Below are positions 7,224-16,053 of a stretch of DNA of 56,186 nucleotides, piece after piece. The notes beneath the pieces are model-generated. The model saw only the letters and a list, made by a program, of their open reading frames with translations. It did not search any database and had not been told where the DNA came from. Source of the stretch: a bacterium (lineage in GTDB: Bacteria; Acidobacteriota; Thermoanaerobaculia; Multivoradales; JAHEKO01); assembly GCA_024224155.1 (NCBI GenBank), contig JAAENP010000520.1, forward strand, positions 1-56,186, in the 5' to 3' direction. Each line of letters begins with the position of its first letter. Within the stretch, counting starts at the first letter, position 1. A program made the translations under genes and the position numbers.

Positions 7224-8926
7224 TGGACTCTCACTTTCACCAGCTCGTTGCCGTGTGGATCGAGGACATGCACGCCGCAGGCCATGCACGGATCGAAGGA
7301 ATGGACCGTGCGCAGAATCTCGAGCGGCTGCTCGGGATCGGCGACCGGGTTGCCGACGATCGCGGCCTCGTACGGTCCGGGCTGGCCCATCGCGTCCCTG
7401 GGGCCGGCGTTCCAGGTCGAAGGCACGACACACTGGTAGTTGGCGATCTCGCCGTCGACGATGTGAACCCAGTGGCCGAGGGCGCCGCGCGGGGCTTCGT
7501 GGAAGCCGGCGCCCGTGCAGTCCTTGGGCCAGCTCTTGGGGTCCCATTTCGAGTTGTCGTGGATGCGCAGGTCCCCGCGCCCCATGTTGTCGGCGAGCTC
7601 GTCGAGCCAGCCCTCTAGCTTCTCGGCCAGAACCAGGGTTTCGATGCCGCGGGCGGCCACCCGGCCCAGAGTCGAGAACAGGGCTTCAGGTCCCACGCCC
7701 AGTTGCCCCAGTGCATAGCCGACCAGCTCTTGGACCCGAGGATGACCCGAGGCATAGGCGACCAGCATCCGGGACAGGGGACCGACCTCCATCGGCTGGT
7801 CCTCGTAGCGCGGCGACTTGAGCCAGCTGTACTTACCGTTGGTGTCGAGCCGCTCGTAGGGCGGCTCGGGGCCGGTGTAGTTGGGCCGGGTCTCGCCTTG
7901 CGACGGCGGCAGACCTTGATCGTCCCCGCCCGCGTAGTCGAACCAAGAGTGCGTCACGTACTCGGTGATCTTGGCGGGATCGAGCGCTTCGACCGTTCCG
8001 AGATCGCGATTGCGGATGACTCCCGGCGGCAGGTAGAGCGGGGCGTTGTCGCCGTCGGTCTCAGGATACTCACCATAGACGAGGTAGTTGCCGACGCCGG
8101 CGCCGTAGCCGGCCCAGTCCTTGTAGAACGAGGCGACCGCGAGCAGGTCCGGGATATAGACCTGCTCGACGAAGGTCTTCGCCTGCTGGATCAGCTTGCG
8201 CATGGCCGAGATAGACGTCATGTTGAGGGACGCCTGCTTGTCGGGGTCGACCGGGGTCGCCATGCCACCGACCAGGAAGCTTTGGAGATGGGGGTTCTTG
8301 CCCCCCAGGATGGCGTGGATCTTTATGAACTCTCGCTGCCAGTCCAGCGCCTCGAGATAGTGGGCGACGGCGAGCAGGTTGGCCTCCGGCGGCAGACGGT
8401 AGGCCGAATGCCCCCAATAGGCGTTGCCGAATGGGCCGAGCTGACCTCGTTCAACGAACGCGGCGACACGATCCTTGATCGAGGTGAAGTAAGTCTTGCT
8501 CGACAGCGGCCAGGGGGAGATTGACTGAGCGAGGTTGGCGGTGGCCGCCGGGTCGGCCGACAGCGCAGAAACGATGTCGACCCAGTCCAGGGCGTGCAGG
8601 TGGTAGAAGTGGACGACGTGATCCTGGACCATCTGGGAGGCCATGATCAGGTTGCGCAGGATTCGGGCATTCGGTGGCGGCTCGGCCCCGATCGCGTCTT
8701 CGACCGCCCGGATCGAGGTGATCGCATGCACAGTGGTGCAGACCCCGCAGATCCGCTGGGTGAAGGCCCACGCGTCGCGCGGATCGTGGCCCTTGAGGAT
8801 GATCTCGACGCCGCGGAACATGGTCGACGACGACCAGGCATCGCTGACCTTGCCGTCGTCGACCTCCGCTTCGATGCGCAGGTGGCCTTCGATTCGGGTT
8901 ACCGGATCCACAACGACGTGAGTCAT
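7220..8926 (-). CDS. hyaB: [NiFe] hydrogenase large subunit, group 1
   Basis: A 568-residue catalytic subunit. The nickel ligands are in the L1 motif RICGVC (Cys60, Cys63) and the L2 motif DPCMACGVH (Cys547, Cys550). His553 marks the processing site, leaving a 15-residue C-terminal extension (554-568) for the maturation protease to remove. The N-terminal VDPVTRIEGHL is the conserved large-subunit opening. With a Tat-targeted small subunit, a cytochrome b and a protease alongside, this is a membrane-bound uptake hydrogenase facing the periplasm. It overlaps both neighbours by 4 bases. The exact HydDB subgroup cannot be assigned by eye. Confidence 0.95.
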   Translation of the reverse strand: MTHVVVDPVTRIEGHLRIEAEVDDGKVSDAWSSSTMFRGVEIILKGHDPRDAWAFTQRICGVCTTVHAITSIRAVEDAIGAEPPPNARILRNLIMASQMVQDHVVHFYHLHALDWVDIVSALSADPAATANLAQSISPWPLSSKTYFTSIKDRVAAFVERGQLGPFGNAYWGHSAYRLPPEANLLAVAHYLEALDWQREFIKIHAILGGKNPHLQSFLVGGMATPVDPDKQASLNMTSISAMRKLIQQAKTFVEQVYIPDLLAVASFYKDWAGYGAGVGNYLVYGEYPETDGDNAPLYLPPGVIRNRDLGTVEALDPAKITEYVTHSWFDYAGGDDQGLPPSQGETRPNYTGPEPPYERLDTNGKYSWLKSPRYEDQPMEVGPLSRMLVAYASGHPRVQELVGYALGQLGVGPEALFSTLGRVAARGIETLVLAEKLEGWLDELADNMGRGDLRIHDNSKWDPKSWPKDCTGAGFHEAPRGALGHWVHIVDGEIANYQCVVPSTWNAGPRDAMGQPGPYEAAIVGNPVADPEQPLEILRTVHSFDPCMACGVHVLDPHGNELVKVRVQ

Positions 8927-10089
8927 GCCTGGTCTCCTTCCTTGCCCTCTTTAATCGCCTTCTTGACAGGCTCCGCACTGTCGGCCGGTGGCTGGTACAC
9001 CTGCTGGTGCTCGAGCTCCTTGTGCTTCCAGCGTTTGCCGAGCTGGACGAAACCGTGGGCGGCGAAGGCGGCCGCCACGCCGGCGGTGGCCCACATGCCG
9101 ACCTTGTCGACCTTGGAGTGCTTGCCGAAGCCGGGGAAGCCCGCCAGGTGGGTGTAGAAGGGTGTCATCTTGTCCCAGAAGTCGGGCTCGGCGCAGCCGA
9201 TGCAGGGGTGGCCGCAGCCGATCGGCCAGTTAGTGCCCTCGTTCCAGCCGACATTGGGGCAGTTCTGGTAGGTCACCGGGCCCTTGCAGCCCATCTTGTA
9301 GAGGCAGTAACCAGTGCGATGTCCCTCGTCGCCCCAGGCTTCGACGTACTGGCCGCCGTCGTAGTGGGCGCGCCGCTCGCAGTTGTCGTGGATCGATTTG
9401 CCGTAGGCGAACAGCGGCCGACGGTAGCGGTCGAGCGGTGGGAAGCGGTTAAAGGTCAGGTAGTAGACGACGGTTCCAACTAGGTTCTCGGCGTTGGCAG
9501 GGCAGGCGGGCAGATTGATCAGGTTTTTGACGCCCGGTACCGCATCGGCCACCGACAGCGCCCCGGTCGGGTTGGGTGCCGCCGCCGGTAGGCCGCCGAA
9601 CGCGGCGCAGGTGCCGATGGCGATGGTTGCGGCGGCGTTGCCGCAGACCTCGCGCGCGATGTCGATCGCGGCACGGCCTCCGATCGTGCAGTAGGCGCCG
9701 TTGGCTCCGGTCGGAATCGAGCCTTCCACCACAGCGATGTAGCCGCCCGGCTTTTCGGCCACGACCTTGGCCAGAGCCTCCTCGGCTTGGTGCCCGGCGG
9801 CCGCCATGATGGTCTCGTGGTAGTCGACCGAGAGAGTGTCCAGGACAATGTCGGCGACCGTGGGCCGGCCGGCCCGGAGGAACGACTCCGTGTTCCCGGC
9901 GCAGTCCTGGAACTCGAGCCAGACCAAGGTGGGTTTCTCCTTGGTTTCAATGGCCTCGGCGATCTTCGCTCCTGCCACCTTGGGCAGGGCGAGCACGGTT
10001 GTCATGACGCCGCAAAAGCCGAGGAAGTCTCTTCGCGAGACACCTCGCCTCTGCAACTCTTCGAGAAACCAGTCGCGGGCTTCGGGCAT
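8923..10089 (-). CDS. hyaA: [NiFe] hydrogenase small subunit, Tat-exported, altered proximal cluster
   Basis: A 388-residue electron-transfer subunit. A twin-arginine signal (SRRDFLGFCG, 18-27) is followed by the flavodoxin-like domain and the Fe-S domain, then a C-terminal membrane helix (WATAGVAAAFAAHGFVQLG). Distal and medial cluster ligands are present (SIHDNC, GYCLYKMGC, NCPNVGWN, GCGHPCIGC). At the proximal cluster the usual CxGC is C63-A-G-N66: the second cysteine is Asn, while GTCA and PACP keep the other two. It is not the six-Cys O2-tolerant type. Group 1h enzymes have Asp at this position. The start at 10089 follows a GGAGGT site; upstream in-frame codons are non-homologous. It overlaps hyaB by 4 bases. 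Confidence 0.93.
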   Translation of the reverse strand: MPEARDWFLEELQRRGVSRRDFLGFCGVMTTVLALPKVAGAKIAEAIETKEKPTLVWLEFQDCAGNTESFLRAGRPTVADIVLDTLSVDYHETIMAAAGHQAEEALAKVVAEKPGGYIAVVEGSIPTGANGAYCTIGGRAAIDIAREVCGNAAATIAIGTCAAFGGLPAAAPNPTGALSVADAVPGVKNLINLPACPANAENLVGTVVYYLTFNRFPPLDRYRRPLFAYGKSIHDNCERRAHYDGGQYVEAWGDEGHRTGYCLYKMGCKGPVTYQNCPNVGWNEGTNWPIGCGHPCIGCAEPDFWDKMTPFYTHLAGFPGFGKHSKVDKVGMWATAGVAAAFAAHGFVQLGKRWKHKELEHQQVYQPPADSAEPVKKAIKEGKEGDQA

Positions 10090-10177
10090 GCCTGCACCTC
10101 CAGGAGAATCGGGGTTGCGAAAGGACGTCGAAATGCTCCACGAGGCAGGGCGATGGCGCAAGAACTCAACAGGCGGT

Positions 10178-10199
10178 CTGTCCAGACACGCCTGGACAG
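10178..10199. promoter_or_regulatory. Palindrome in the hydrogenase leader
   Basis: CTGTCCAG-ACACGC-CTGGACAG: perfect 8-base arms and a 6-base spacer, in the 136-base gap between the nickel transporter gene and hyaA. A second small stem (ACCCA/TGGGT, 10206-10221) lies beside it. There is no T-run on the minus strand, so this looks more like a regulator site or an mRNA stem at the 5' side of the structural genes than a terminator. Confidence 0.4.
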
Positions 10200-10225
10200 G
10201 CGGGGACCCACCCTTCTGGGTAGGT

Positions 10226-10963
10226 TCAGAGTCCCAGCTGGATCGCCAAGCCGCACAAAGCGATGACGAGCCCGGCGCTGGCGTGGGCCCAGCGTTGCCA
10301 GGAGCCGTCGGGGAGCCGGGCGGCGCCGAGCCGGCCGGCGAGGACCACCGAGGTCATCGTGATCAGCGTCGCGACCGCGAAGGCCGCTGCGACGACGGCG
10401 ATGCCGGTCCAGTCACGAATCGAGGAGGGAATCATCAGCAGTGGAATCAGCGGCTCGCAGGGTCCCAGCACGAAGATCAGGAACAGCGCCCACGGCGTCA
10501 TGCGGCGGATCGGTCCCGGGCGGCCTTCGGAGGTCGACTCGTGGACGTGGGCATGCGCGGCGACGTGGGTGTGCTGGTGAGTGTGGAGGGTGCCGTCGGC
10601 GTGGCTGTGCCAGTGGCTGTGCGGTCGAGCGCGTTGCGCCTGGCGTAGGCCCCAGGCCAGGTAGGCCAAGCCGAATCCGAGCAGCAGCCAGCCGGCGAGC
10701 GCTCCCCTCAGAGCCTCGACTCGTTCGAAGCCACCGAGAGTCCAGCCCAGCGCAATGCCGAGCGAACCCAGCAGAATCGAGCCCGCCACGTGACCCGCGC
10801 CGCAGGCGAGGGTCACGCCCGCGGTTCGCGCAGCGGACCACTGTCGAGCCCGCGCCAGGGTGATGAAGGGAAGGTAGTGATCCGGACCGACCAGGGCGTG
10901 CACGAAGCCGACGGAGGCCGCCGTCGCACCGAGAAAAAGCAGCTCCTCGGACACGGCGATCAC
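10226..10963 (-). CDS. UreH/HupE-like nickel transporter with histidine-rich loop
   Basis: A 245-residue polytopic membrane protein with about six helices. Helix one holds VHALVGPDHYLPF (His22, Asp28, His29), a variant of the H-x-D-H metal motif of nickel/cobalt carriers and UreH-like proteins; CGAGHVAGS follows in helix two. Between helices, residues 115-141 form a histidine-rich segment with about ten His, a likely Ni2+ reservoir. It lies directly after hypB and before hyaA in the same direction, so it probably feeds nickel to hydrogenase assembly. A sulfite-exporter or cytochrome-biogenesis label from remote homology is possible but fits the context less well. Confidence 0.75.
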   Translation of the reverse strand: MIAVSEELLFLGATAASVGFVHALVGPDHYLPFITLARARQWSAARTAGVTLACGAGHVAGSILLGSLGIALGWTLGGFERVEALRGALAGWLLLGFGLAYLAWGLRQAQRARPHSHWHSHADGTLHTHQHTHVAAHAHVHESTSEGRPGPIRRMTPWALFLIFVLGPCEPLIPLLMIPSSIRDWTGIAVVAAAFAVATLITMTSVVLAGRLGAARLPDGSWQRWAHASAGLVIALCGLAIQLGL

Positions 10964-11686
10964 CTATCCGGCCGCCGCCTTGGTGGAGACGCCGGCGCCG
11001 GTGACAGCCTTCCGCTGAGCCTCGAGCCAGGTGAGCCAATCGTCCATGCCTTCACCGGTCTTTGCCGAGACCGGAATCATGGCGGCGGTCGGCATCGTAC
11101 GGGCCAGGCCGTCCTCGATCACCGAGACGTCGACCTCGAGATGGGGCAGGAGGTCGGTCTTGGTGAGCAGGACGAGGTCGGCCTTGCGGAACATCACCGG
11201 GTACTTGAGGGGCTTATCTTCGCCCTCGGTGACTGCCAGGGCGACCACATTGACCGCTTGCCCGAGATCGTAGACCGCGGGGCAAACCAGGTTGCCGACG
11301 TTTTCGATGACCAGGAGATCCAGATCTCGCCAGTCGAGGTCGTGAAGGGACTTGTGCACCAGCTCGGCGTCCAGATGACACGACGATCCGGTCGTGATCG
11401 AGAGGGACGGAATGCCCGCGGCCTTTAGGCGATCGGCGTCACGGCTCGTGGCGAGGTCGCCGCTGATCGCTCCCAGGCGGACCTTTCCAGACCATGCCGC
11501 GGCCGTTGCCTCGAGCAGTGCCGTCTTGCCCGATCCGGGCGAGCCCATGAGGTTGATCGCCAGAACGCCGGCGCCGGCGAAATGCTCCCTGTTGTGTGCG
11601 GCAACGCGATCGTTGCCCGCCAGAATGCTCTCTTGGATCTCGATGGGTACCAGCTCGGGATCACCGCAGCCGCAGGTCTCGCACAT
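10964..11686 (-). CDS. hypB: Hydrogenase nickel-insertion GTPase HypB
   Basis: A 240-residue SIMIBI-class GTPase that delivers nickel to the large subunit with HypA. The N-terminal metal site is MCETCGCGDPE (Cys2, Cys5, Cys7). Walker A is GSPGSGKT at 48-55; the switch region has SGDLATSRDADRL and GSSCHLD, the conserved Cys-His metal pair; LTKTDLLP is the guanine-specificity motif. The start at 11686 is the ATG of TAATG, sharing one base with the hypA stop. The N-terminal Cys motif is present, but there is no long His-stretch; the transporter next to it carries one instead. Confidence 0.95.
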   Translation of the reverse strand: MCETCGCGDPELVPIEIQESILAGNDRVAAHNREHFAGAGVLAINLMGSPGSGKTALLEATAAAWSGKVRLGAISGDLATSRDADRLKAAGIPSLSITTGSSCHLDAELVHKSLHDLDWRDLDLLVIENVGNLVCPAVYDLGQAVNVVALAVTEGEDKPLKYPVMFRKADLVLLTKTDLLPHLEVDVSVIEDGLARTMPTAAMIPVSAKTGEGMDDWLTWLEAQRKAVTGAGVSTKAAAG

Positions 11687-12027
11687 TACGCAGCCTCCAT
11701 TTCGATTCTCTGGAGAACGATCTCGTCGCCGCTCAGAAGTCGAGCGGGTTGCTTGCAGTCGGGGCACTGCAATCGGGCGCCCGCCTCGAGTAACTCGCGA
11801 CAGGTAGGGCAGCTCCATTCCGCGGGCACGACTTCGATCTCGAGCTCGGCGCGAGCACAGATCGACCGATCGCGGAAAACCTCGAAAGCCGTCCGCAGAA
11901 GATCCACTTCAATACCCGAAAGCTCGCCGATCTTGAGCTCGATCCTGTCGACCGAGACCGCGCCGTGCTTGCGGGCTTCAGTCTCGACCTGGGACATGAG
12001 CGCCTGGACGATGGAGTACTCGTGCAT
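11686..12027 (-). CDS. hypA: Hydrogenase nickel chaperone HypA
   Basis: A 113-residue metallochaperone. It opens with MHEYSIVQ, where the N-terminal amine, His2 and Glu3 form the nickel site, and it has the structural zinc pairs CPTC (Cys73, Cys76) and CPDC (Cys88, Cys91). The start is set by MHE at 12027; in-frame codons upstream are not conserved. It is the first gene of the apparent hypA-hypB-transporter-hyaABCD-cytochrome c transcript. HypC-F, needed for the Fe(CN)2CO group, are not in this window. Confidence 0.95.
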   Translation of the reverse strand: MHEYSIVQALMSQVETEARKHGAVSVDRIELKIGELSGIEVDLLRTAFEVFRDRSICARAELEIEVVPAEWSCPTCRELLEAGARLQCPDCKQPARLLSGDEIVLQRIEMEAA

Positions 12028-12130
12028 GGAAACCACCAATTGGCTCAGTCCGATTAGATCAGAACCCAGCCGATTCTGTTGCGCGCCCACAGGCTTCGGC
12101 CAGCACTCTTGAGGTGGCGAAGCGTGCACG

Positions 12131-12157
12131 TGCAGGTGGGACGCTGGGCTACCTGCA
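12131..12157. repeat. Inverted repeat between hypA and the methyltransferase gene
   Basis: TGCAGGT and ACCTGCA arms (7 bases, perfect) separated by 13 bases, inside the 199-base divergent gap. Position is suitable for an operator for either unit; function is unproven. Confidence 0.3.
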
Positions 12158-12226
12158 GGGACGGGCACCGTGGGGACTCTCGGTTGTCCGGGGCCGATTC
12201 GAGAGCGATCGGCTATTCTCGGGAAA

Positions 12227-13192
12227 GTGAGAGATTGGCTGTTGCCGCTGCTCCGGTGCGTGCGCTGCGGAGCTCGCGACCTGGTGCGCCGAAAGGACGA
12301 GTTGGAGTGCCCGGGTTGTGGGGCAGAGTTTCAGGTAGACGAGGACGTCGCCAATTTTCTGGATCGGCCTCATCCGATTGTCCAGCACGAAATCGAGGCC
12401 GTCGCTGCCCTGGACAGCCGGGAGCCGGCGACGCGACGGAGAATCCGAGAGCTGCTCGTGGCATTGGACCAAGGCCGGGTGGACGGGAGCGATCACCGTT
12501 TGACCGAGTTCCCGAGCTTTCGGGAGTTCTTTACGACGCGCCGACGCGCTCAAGAGATGCTCGAGCGATATCCGCCGAGACCCGAATGCCTGGTGGTGGA
12601 GTTGGGTGCCGATCACTGTCTGCTGAGCGGGGCATTCCTCGACGCCGGGTGCCGCGTGATCGCGGTCGACATCACCGACCATCTGCGCCTCGCGCCGCGG
12701 GCGGCCAGCGAGGATCTGTGCCGGATCCGGGCCGACATGAACCGGTTGCCGGTCGCCGACGGCTCCGCCGATCTGGTCTGGGCCACGGCCTGCGTGCACC
12801 ACTCCTGGAGCCTGGAAAGGACTTTTCGCGAGGCTCGCCGGGTGCTCGCACCTGGCGGCCGGCTGGTTCTGCTGAACGAGCCCATGCCGGCCTGGCCGAG
12901 ATTTCTGACATTCGGCCTGGGGCGCGGCTTCGGCCGCGAGCAGAAGGATCTGGGCATCAACGAGAACCTGCATAGACGCGGCGCCTGGTCGCGAACCGCC
13001 AGGAAGGCCGGCTTCGAGCCGCAGCTCTTGTTCCCGGCGCTGAGTGATCGGGAGCTCCGGGCGAGACTCGGCAGGTACCGAATCCCGGCCGGATGGGCGC
13101 CACTGCTGAGCCGCTTGGCTCGTCCGCTCCAGGTCTCGATTCACATGGTGGCGGAGCTGCCACCGCCCGCGAGATCGGGCTCTCCGCAGTAG
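12227..13192 (+). CDS. SAM-dependent methyltransferase with N-terminal zinc ribbon
   Basis: A protein of about 321 residues. The N-terminus has a Trm112-like zinc ribbon (LRCVRCGARDL...LECPGCGAEF, two CxxC pairs), then a class I methyltransferase domain. SAM-binding motif I is degenerate (VVELGADHCLLSGAFLDAGC), followed by an acidic residue after the second strand (AVDIT) and the late strand RVLAPGGRLVLLNEP. GTG at 12227 is preferred over an ATG at 12170 because it puts the CxxC ribbon at the start as in relatives. The 3' end runs 52 bases into the convergent ACP-ligase-PlsC gene. The substrate is unknown; a lipid or sugar intermediate would fit the neighbour. Confidence 0.75.
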   Translation: MRDWLLPLLRCVRCGARDLVRRKDELECPGCGAEFQVDEDVANFLDRPHPIVQHEIEAVAALDSREPATRRRIRELLVALDQGRVDGSDHRLTEFPSFREFFTTRRRAQEMLERYPPRPECLVVELGADHCLLSGAFLDAGCRVIAVDITDHLRLAPRAASEDLCRIRADMNRLPVADGSADLVWATACVHHSWSLERTFREARRVLAPGGRLVLLNEPMPAWPRFLTFGLGRGFGREQKDLGINENLHRRGAWSRTARKAGFEPQLLFPALSDRELRARLGRYRIPAGWAPLLSRLARPLQVSIHMVAELPPPARSGSPQ

Positions 13193-16029
13193 TCGAGGAT
13201 CTCGGCGCGGACGGCGTCGCGCAGCTTGGCGGCCGCGGCCATGTCGGATCCTTGCGCGCGAATCGGCGGCCGGATCGTCAACGAGATCTGACCCTTGCGC
13301 GGGAACCACTTGTTTCCACGCAAGACCGAGCGGGTTCCGCGGATGGCGACCGGGACAACCGGCACGCCGCTCTCGGCCGCCAGCATGAAGGCGCCGAGCC
13401 GAAACGGCCGCAGACCGGGGGCGCGGTCGAAGGTGCCCTCTGGAAACAGGAGCAGAGATTGGCCCTGCCTCAAGGTCTCGGCGGCGCGTCGTATGTCCTG
13501 GACCCCCTTGCTGGGATCGAATCGCTCGACGAAGAGGGTGCCGAGGCGCTCGAGCAGCAGTCGGGCGAGAAAACTGTCCTTGAGCTCGCGCTTGGCCAGA
13601 AAAGAGCCCTGGGTGGGCAGGGTGGCGGTCAGCGCGAAGCCGTCGAGATAGCTCGCGTGGTTGGCGACGACAATCCAGGGGCCGTCGCCCTCGAGATGCT
13701 CGACACCGGCGACCTGGATCGGAGTCGACGTCAGGCGGGCGATCTGGCGCGCCGCGCCACCGGCCAGGCGACGCCGGCGAGCCAGCTTGGGGAGCAGGAT
13801 GAGGGAAGCCGCGACCGGCACCGCGGCAAGGCCGACGACGGCCCAGAACCTCCCCGCGTGCGCCAACTCCCTGGCGGCGCGGCCGGTGCGGACGATTTGG
13901 GGGCGTGCGCCGGACGCGGCGAGCCGTGCGACCTGGAGCCAAGCGGGCCCGCGTCGCTCGAGCTTGCCGCCTTCGTAGAGCTCGCGCCCGGCCGCCCGCC
14001 TCAGTTTACCGCTCGAGGTCTTGGGCACGGCTCGAGGTGGCACCAGCGATACGTCGTCGGCGGGCGTGCCCACGAGGTCGACTGCCGCCTGCTGGATCCG
14101 TTCGCGCAGCTCCTGCCGGACGGTCTCGTCCGTCTCTCGGGTCTCGGCCAGGACAACTAGCCGTTCGGTGCCGGTCTTAGGATCCTTCGATCCGAAGACC
14201 GCCACGCATCCCTTGCGAACACCCGGCAGATTCCCGACGACCTCTTCCAGTTCCTGGGGATAGATATTGCGCCCCGCACGGATGATGAGGTCCTTGGCGC
14301 GTCCGGTGACGAACAACTCGCCGGCGGCGATGTAGCCCAGGTCGCCCGAGTCGAGCCAGTCGCCGTCAAAGAGCTTCCTAGTCGCTTCCGGGTTGCGAAA
14401 GTAGCCGCTGGTCGCCGACGGCCCTCGAAACTGGATCTTGCCCTCGTGGCGTTCTCCGACCTCCGCGCCGGTCGAGTCGACGATGCGGATCTCGTGGTCG
14501 ATCAGGGTGAAGCCGGCGCCAACGAAGCTGAGGGCATCGGCATCGTCGTAATCTTCCCCACCGTCGTGGGACACTGGCTCGGCGCGTCCGGCGACGGCGA
14601 GCTGCTCACGGTCCACTCTGTCCACCACCGGTCCGCGACCGATGGGGGGGAACGCCAGGGCGAGAGAGCACTCCGCCAGTCCGTAGACCGGCATCATCGT
14701 TCCCGGCCGGTAGCCGTAGGGAGCGAAGCGCTCGGTGAACTCCTCGATGGTTCTTGGACTCACCGGCTCGGCGCCGTTGAGTGATCCTCTCCAAGAGGAA
14801 AGATCGAGCCCTTGGATCTCGTCATCCTCGATTTTCTTTAGGCAGAGCTCGTAGGCGAAGTTCGGAGCCGCGGAGAGCGTCGCTCGGTAGCGATGGACCG
14901 CCTGAAGCCAGCGCGCGGGCCGGGCCAGAAAGGCAAGCGGCGACATCAGCGTCAACGGCATCGCGAAATAGAGGCTGCCCATCCATGCACCAATCAAGCC
15001 CATGTCGTGGTAGAGGGGCAGCCAGCTGACCACCCGGTCGTTCGGGGTCAGCTCCGCCGCACGACCTATCGAGCGCAGGTTGGCCAAGAGATTGGCGTGG
15101 GTGAGAATCACGCCCTTTGGGTCGGCCGTCGAGCCCGAGGTGAACTGGAGAAACGCGATGTCGTTGGCACGGACCACGGGCAAGCTCGCCGTCGGTCCGT
15201 CGACGGTGAGCTCGGCTGGAGTCATGACTCGCGTCAAGCTGCCGACATGGGCTCGCACCAGGCGAGCGAGCGGCATGACTTCGGCAACCGTGATCAGGAA
15301 GCGGGCTTGGGCCGTATTCAGGATGCCGGCCTGTCGGCGCAGATGGTCCTCGATCTGGCTGAGGCGCGCCGGCGGGTAGAGCGGCACCGGGACGCCGCCG
15401 GCCATGAGAATTCCGAAAAAGGAGGCAAAGTAGTCGAGGCCGGAGGGCAACATCAAGCCGACGGTCTGCTCGCTTTCGAGCCCAAGCTCGCGAAGCGCGC
15501 GGGCGACTCCCTTACCTCGTTCGAAGAGAGCTCCGTAGGTCAGGTCTTCGATCTGATCCCTTTCCGCCAGAAAGGCGACGTGGCTGCGCTCGGGATGGCG
15601 ATTCGCGTGCCACCCCAGAACCTCGACCAGAGTCTCGGCGCGCTCGGGAGCGGGCTCGGCGTCGCCGAGAACGGCGGTGACCGTGTCCACCGACCGAGCG
15701 GCTGCCGAGCTGGGACGCCCGGTCGCCACCGCAGCGACCGCCGCCCGCAAGAGGTCACGGGGCGTCTCCGCGGTCGCCATCACGCGCTCGGACAGGGCGA
15801 GGTCGAAGGCCCTCTCGATCTGTCCGACGAGCTCAACTCGGCCCAGGCTGTCGATGGCGAGATCCCGCTCGAGCGAGCTGTCCAGGGTCACGCGCCTCCG
15901 GCGCGAGCCCGGGTGGAGCTCGTCGGCGACCTGCACGACCACCTGCAACAGAGCGTCGGCGTCGACCGCGGGGCCGGCGGGTGCCGCCTCGCCGTTTCCG
16001 CCCCTCTTGGGATCGCGCGTCTCGGCCAC
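13141..16029 (-). CDS. Three-domain fusion: acyl carrier protein, acyl-AMP ligase, PlsC acyltransferase
   Basis: A 962-residue protein with three activities in one chain. Residues 25-105 are an acyl carrier domain with DSLGRVEL, Ser61 being the phosphopantetheine site. Residues 135-680 are an ANL adenylating enzyme like FadD/FAAL (TSGSTADPKG at 297-306, GYIAAGELFVTGRAKDLII). A hydrophobic segment at about 720-742 probably anchors it to the membrane, and the PlsC domain follows with NHASYLD (His791, Asp796) and FPEGT (862-866). It should activate a free fatty acid, load it on its own carrier, and esterify it to a lysophospholipid or similar acceptor. E. coli Aas joins PlsC and ligase in the opposite order and lacks a carrier domain. 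Start is GTG. Confidence 0.9.
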   Translation of the reverse strand: MAETRDPKRGGNGEAAPAGPAVDADALLQVVVQVADELHPGSRRRRVTLDSSLERDLAIDSLGRVELVGQIERAFDLALSERVMATAETPRDLLRAAVAAVATGRPSSAAARSVDTVTAVLGDAEPAPERAETLVEVLGWHANRHPERSHVAFLAERDQIEDLTYGALFERGKGVARALRELGLESEQTVGLMLPSGLDYFASFFGILMAGGVPVPLYPPARLSQIEDHLRRQAGILNTAQARFLITVAEVMPLARLVRAHVGSLTRVMTPAELTVDGPTASLPVVRANDIAFLQFTSGSTADPKGVILTHANLLANLRSIGRAAELTPNDRVVSWLPLYHDMGLIGAWMGSLYFAMPLTLMSPLAFLARPARWLQAVHRYRATLSAAPNFAYELCLKKIEDDEIQGLDLSSWRGSLNGAEPVSPRTIEEFTERFAPYGYRPGTMMPVYGLAECSLALAFPPIGRGPVVDRVDREQLAVAGRAEPVSHDGGEDYDDADALSFVGAGFTLIDHEIRIVDSTGAEVGERHEGKIQFRGPSATSGYFRNPEATRKLFDGDWLDSGDLGYIAAGELFVTGRAKDLIIRAGRNIYPQELEEVVGNLPGVRKGCVAVFGSKDPKTGTERLVVLAETRETDETVRQELRERIQQAAVDLVGTPADDVSLVPPRAVPKTSSGKLRRAAGRELYEGGKLERRGPAWLQVARLAASGARPQIVRTGRAARELAHAGRFWAVVGLAAVPVAASLILLPKLARRRRLAGGAARQIARLTSTPIQVAGVEHLEGDGPWIVVANHASYLDGFALTATLPTQGSFLAKRELKDSFLARLLLERLGTLFVERFDPSKGVQDIRRAAETLRQGQSLLLFPEGTFDRAPGLRPFRLGAFMLAAESGVPVVPVAIRGTRSVLRGNKWFPRKGQISLTIRPPIRAQGSDMAAAAKLRDAVRAEILDYCGEPDLAGGGSSATM

Positions 16030-16053
16030 GGACTCAGAATACCCGACTGGACC

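Noticed and set aside
12028-12100. Sigma-54 promoter ahead of hypA
   Set aside because: No GG-N10-GC pair was found in the right place; the regulator link stays positional.
12149-13942. 597-codon open frame on the minus strand
   Set aside because: Antisense to the methyltransferase and out of frame with the PlsC gene end; Arg/Pro/Ala-rich product typical of a GC shadow.
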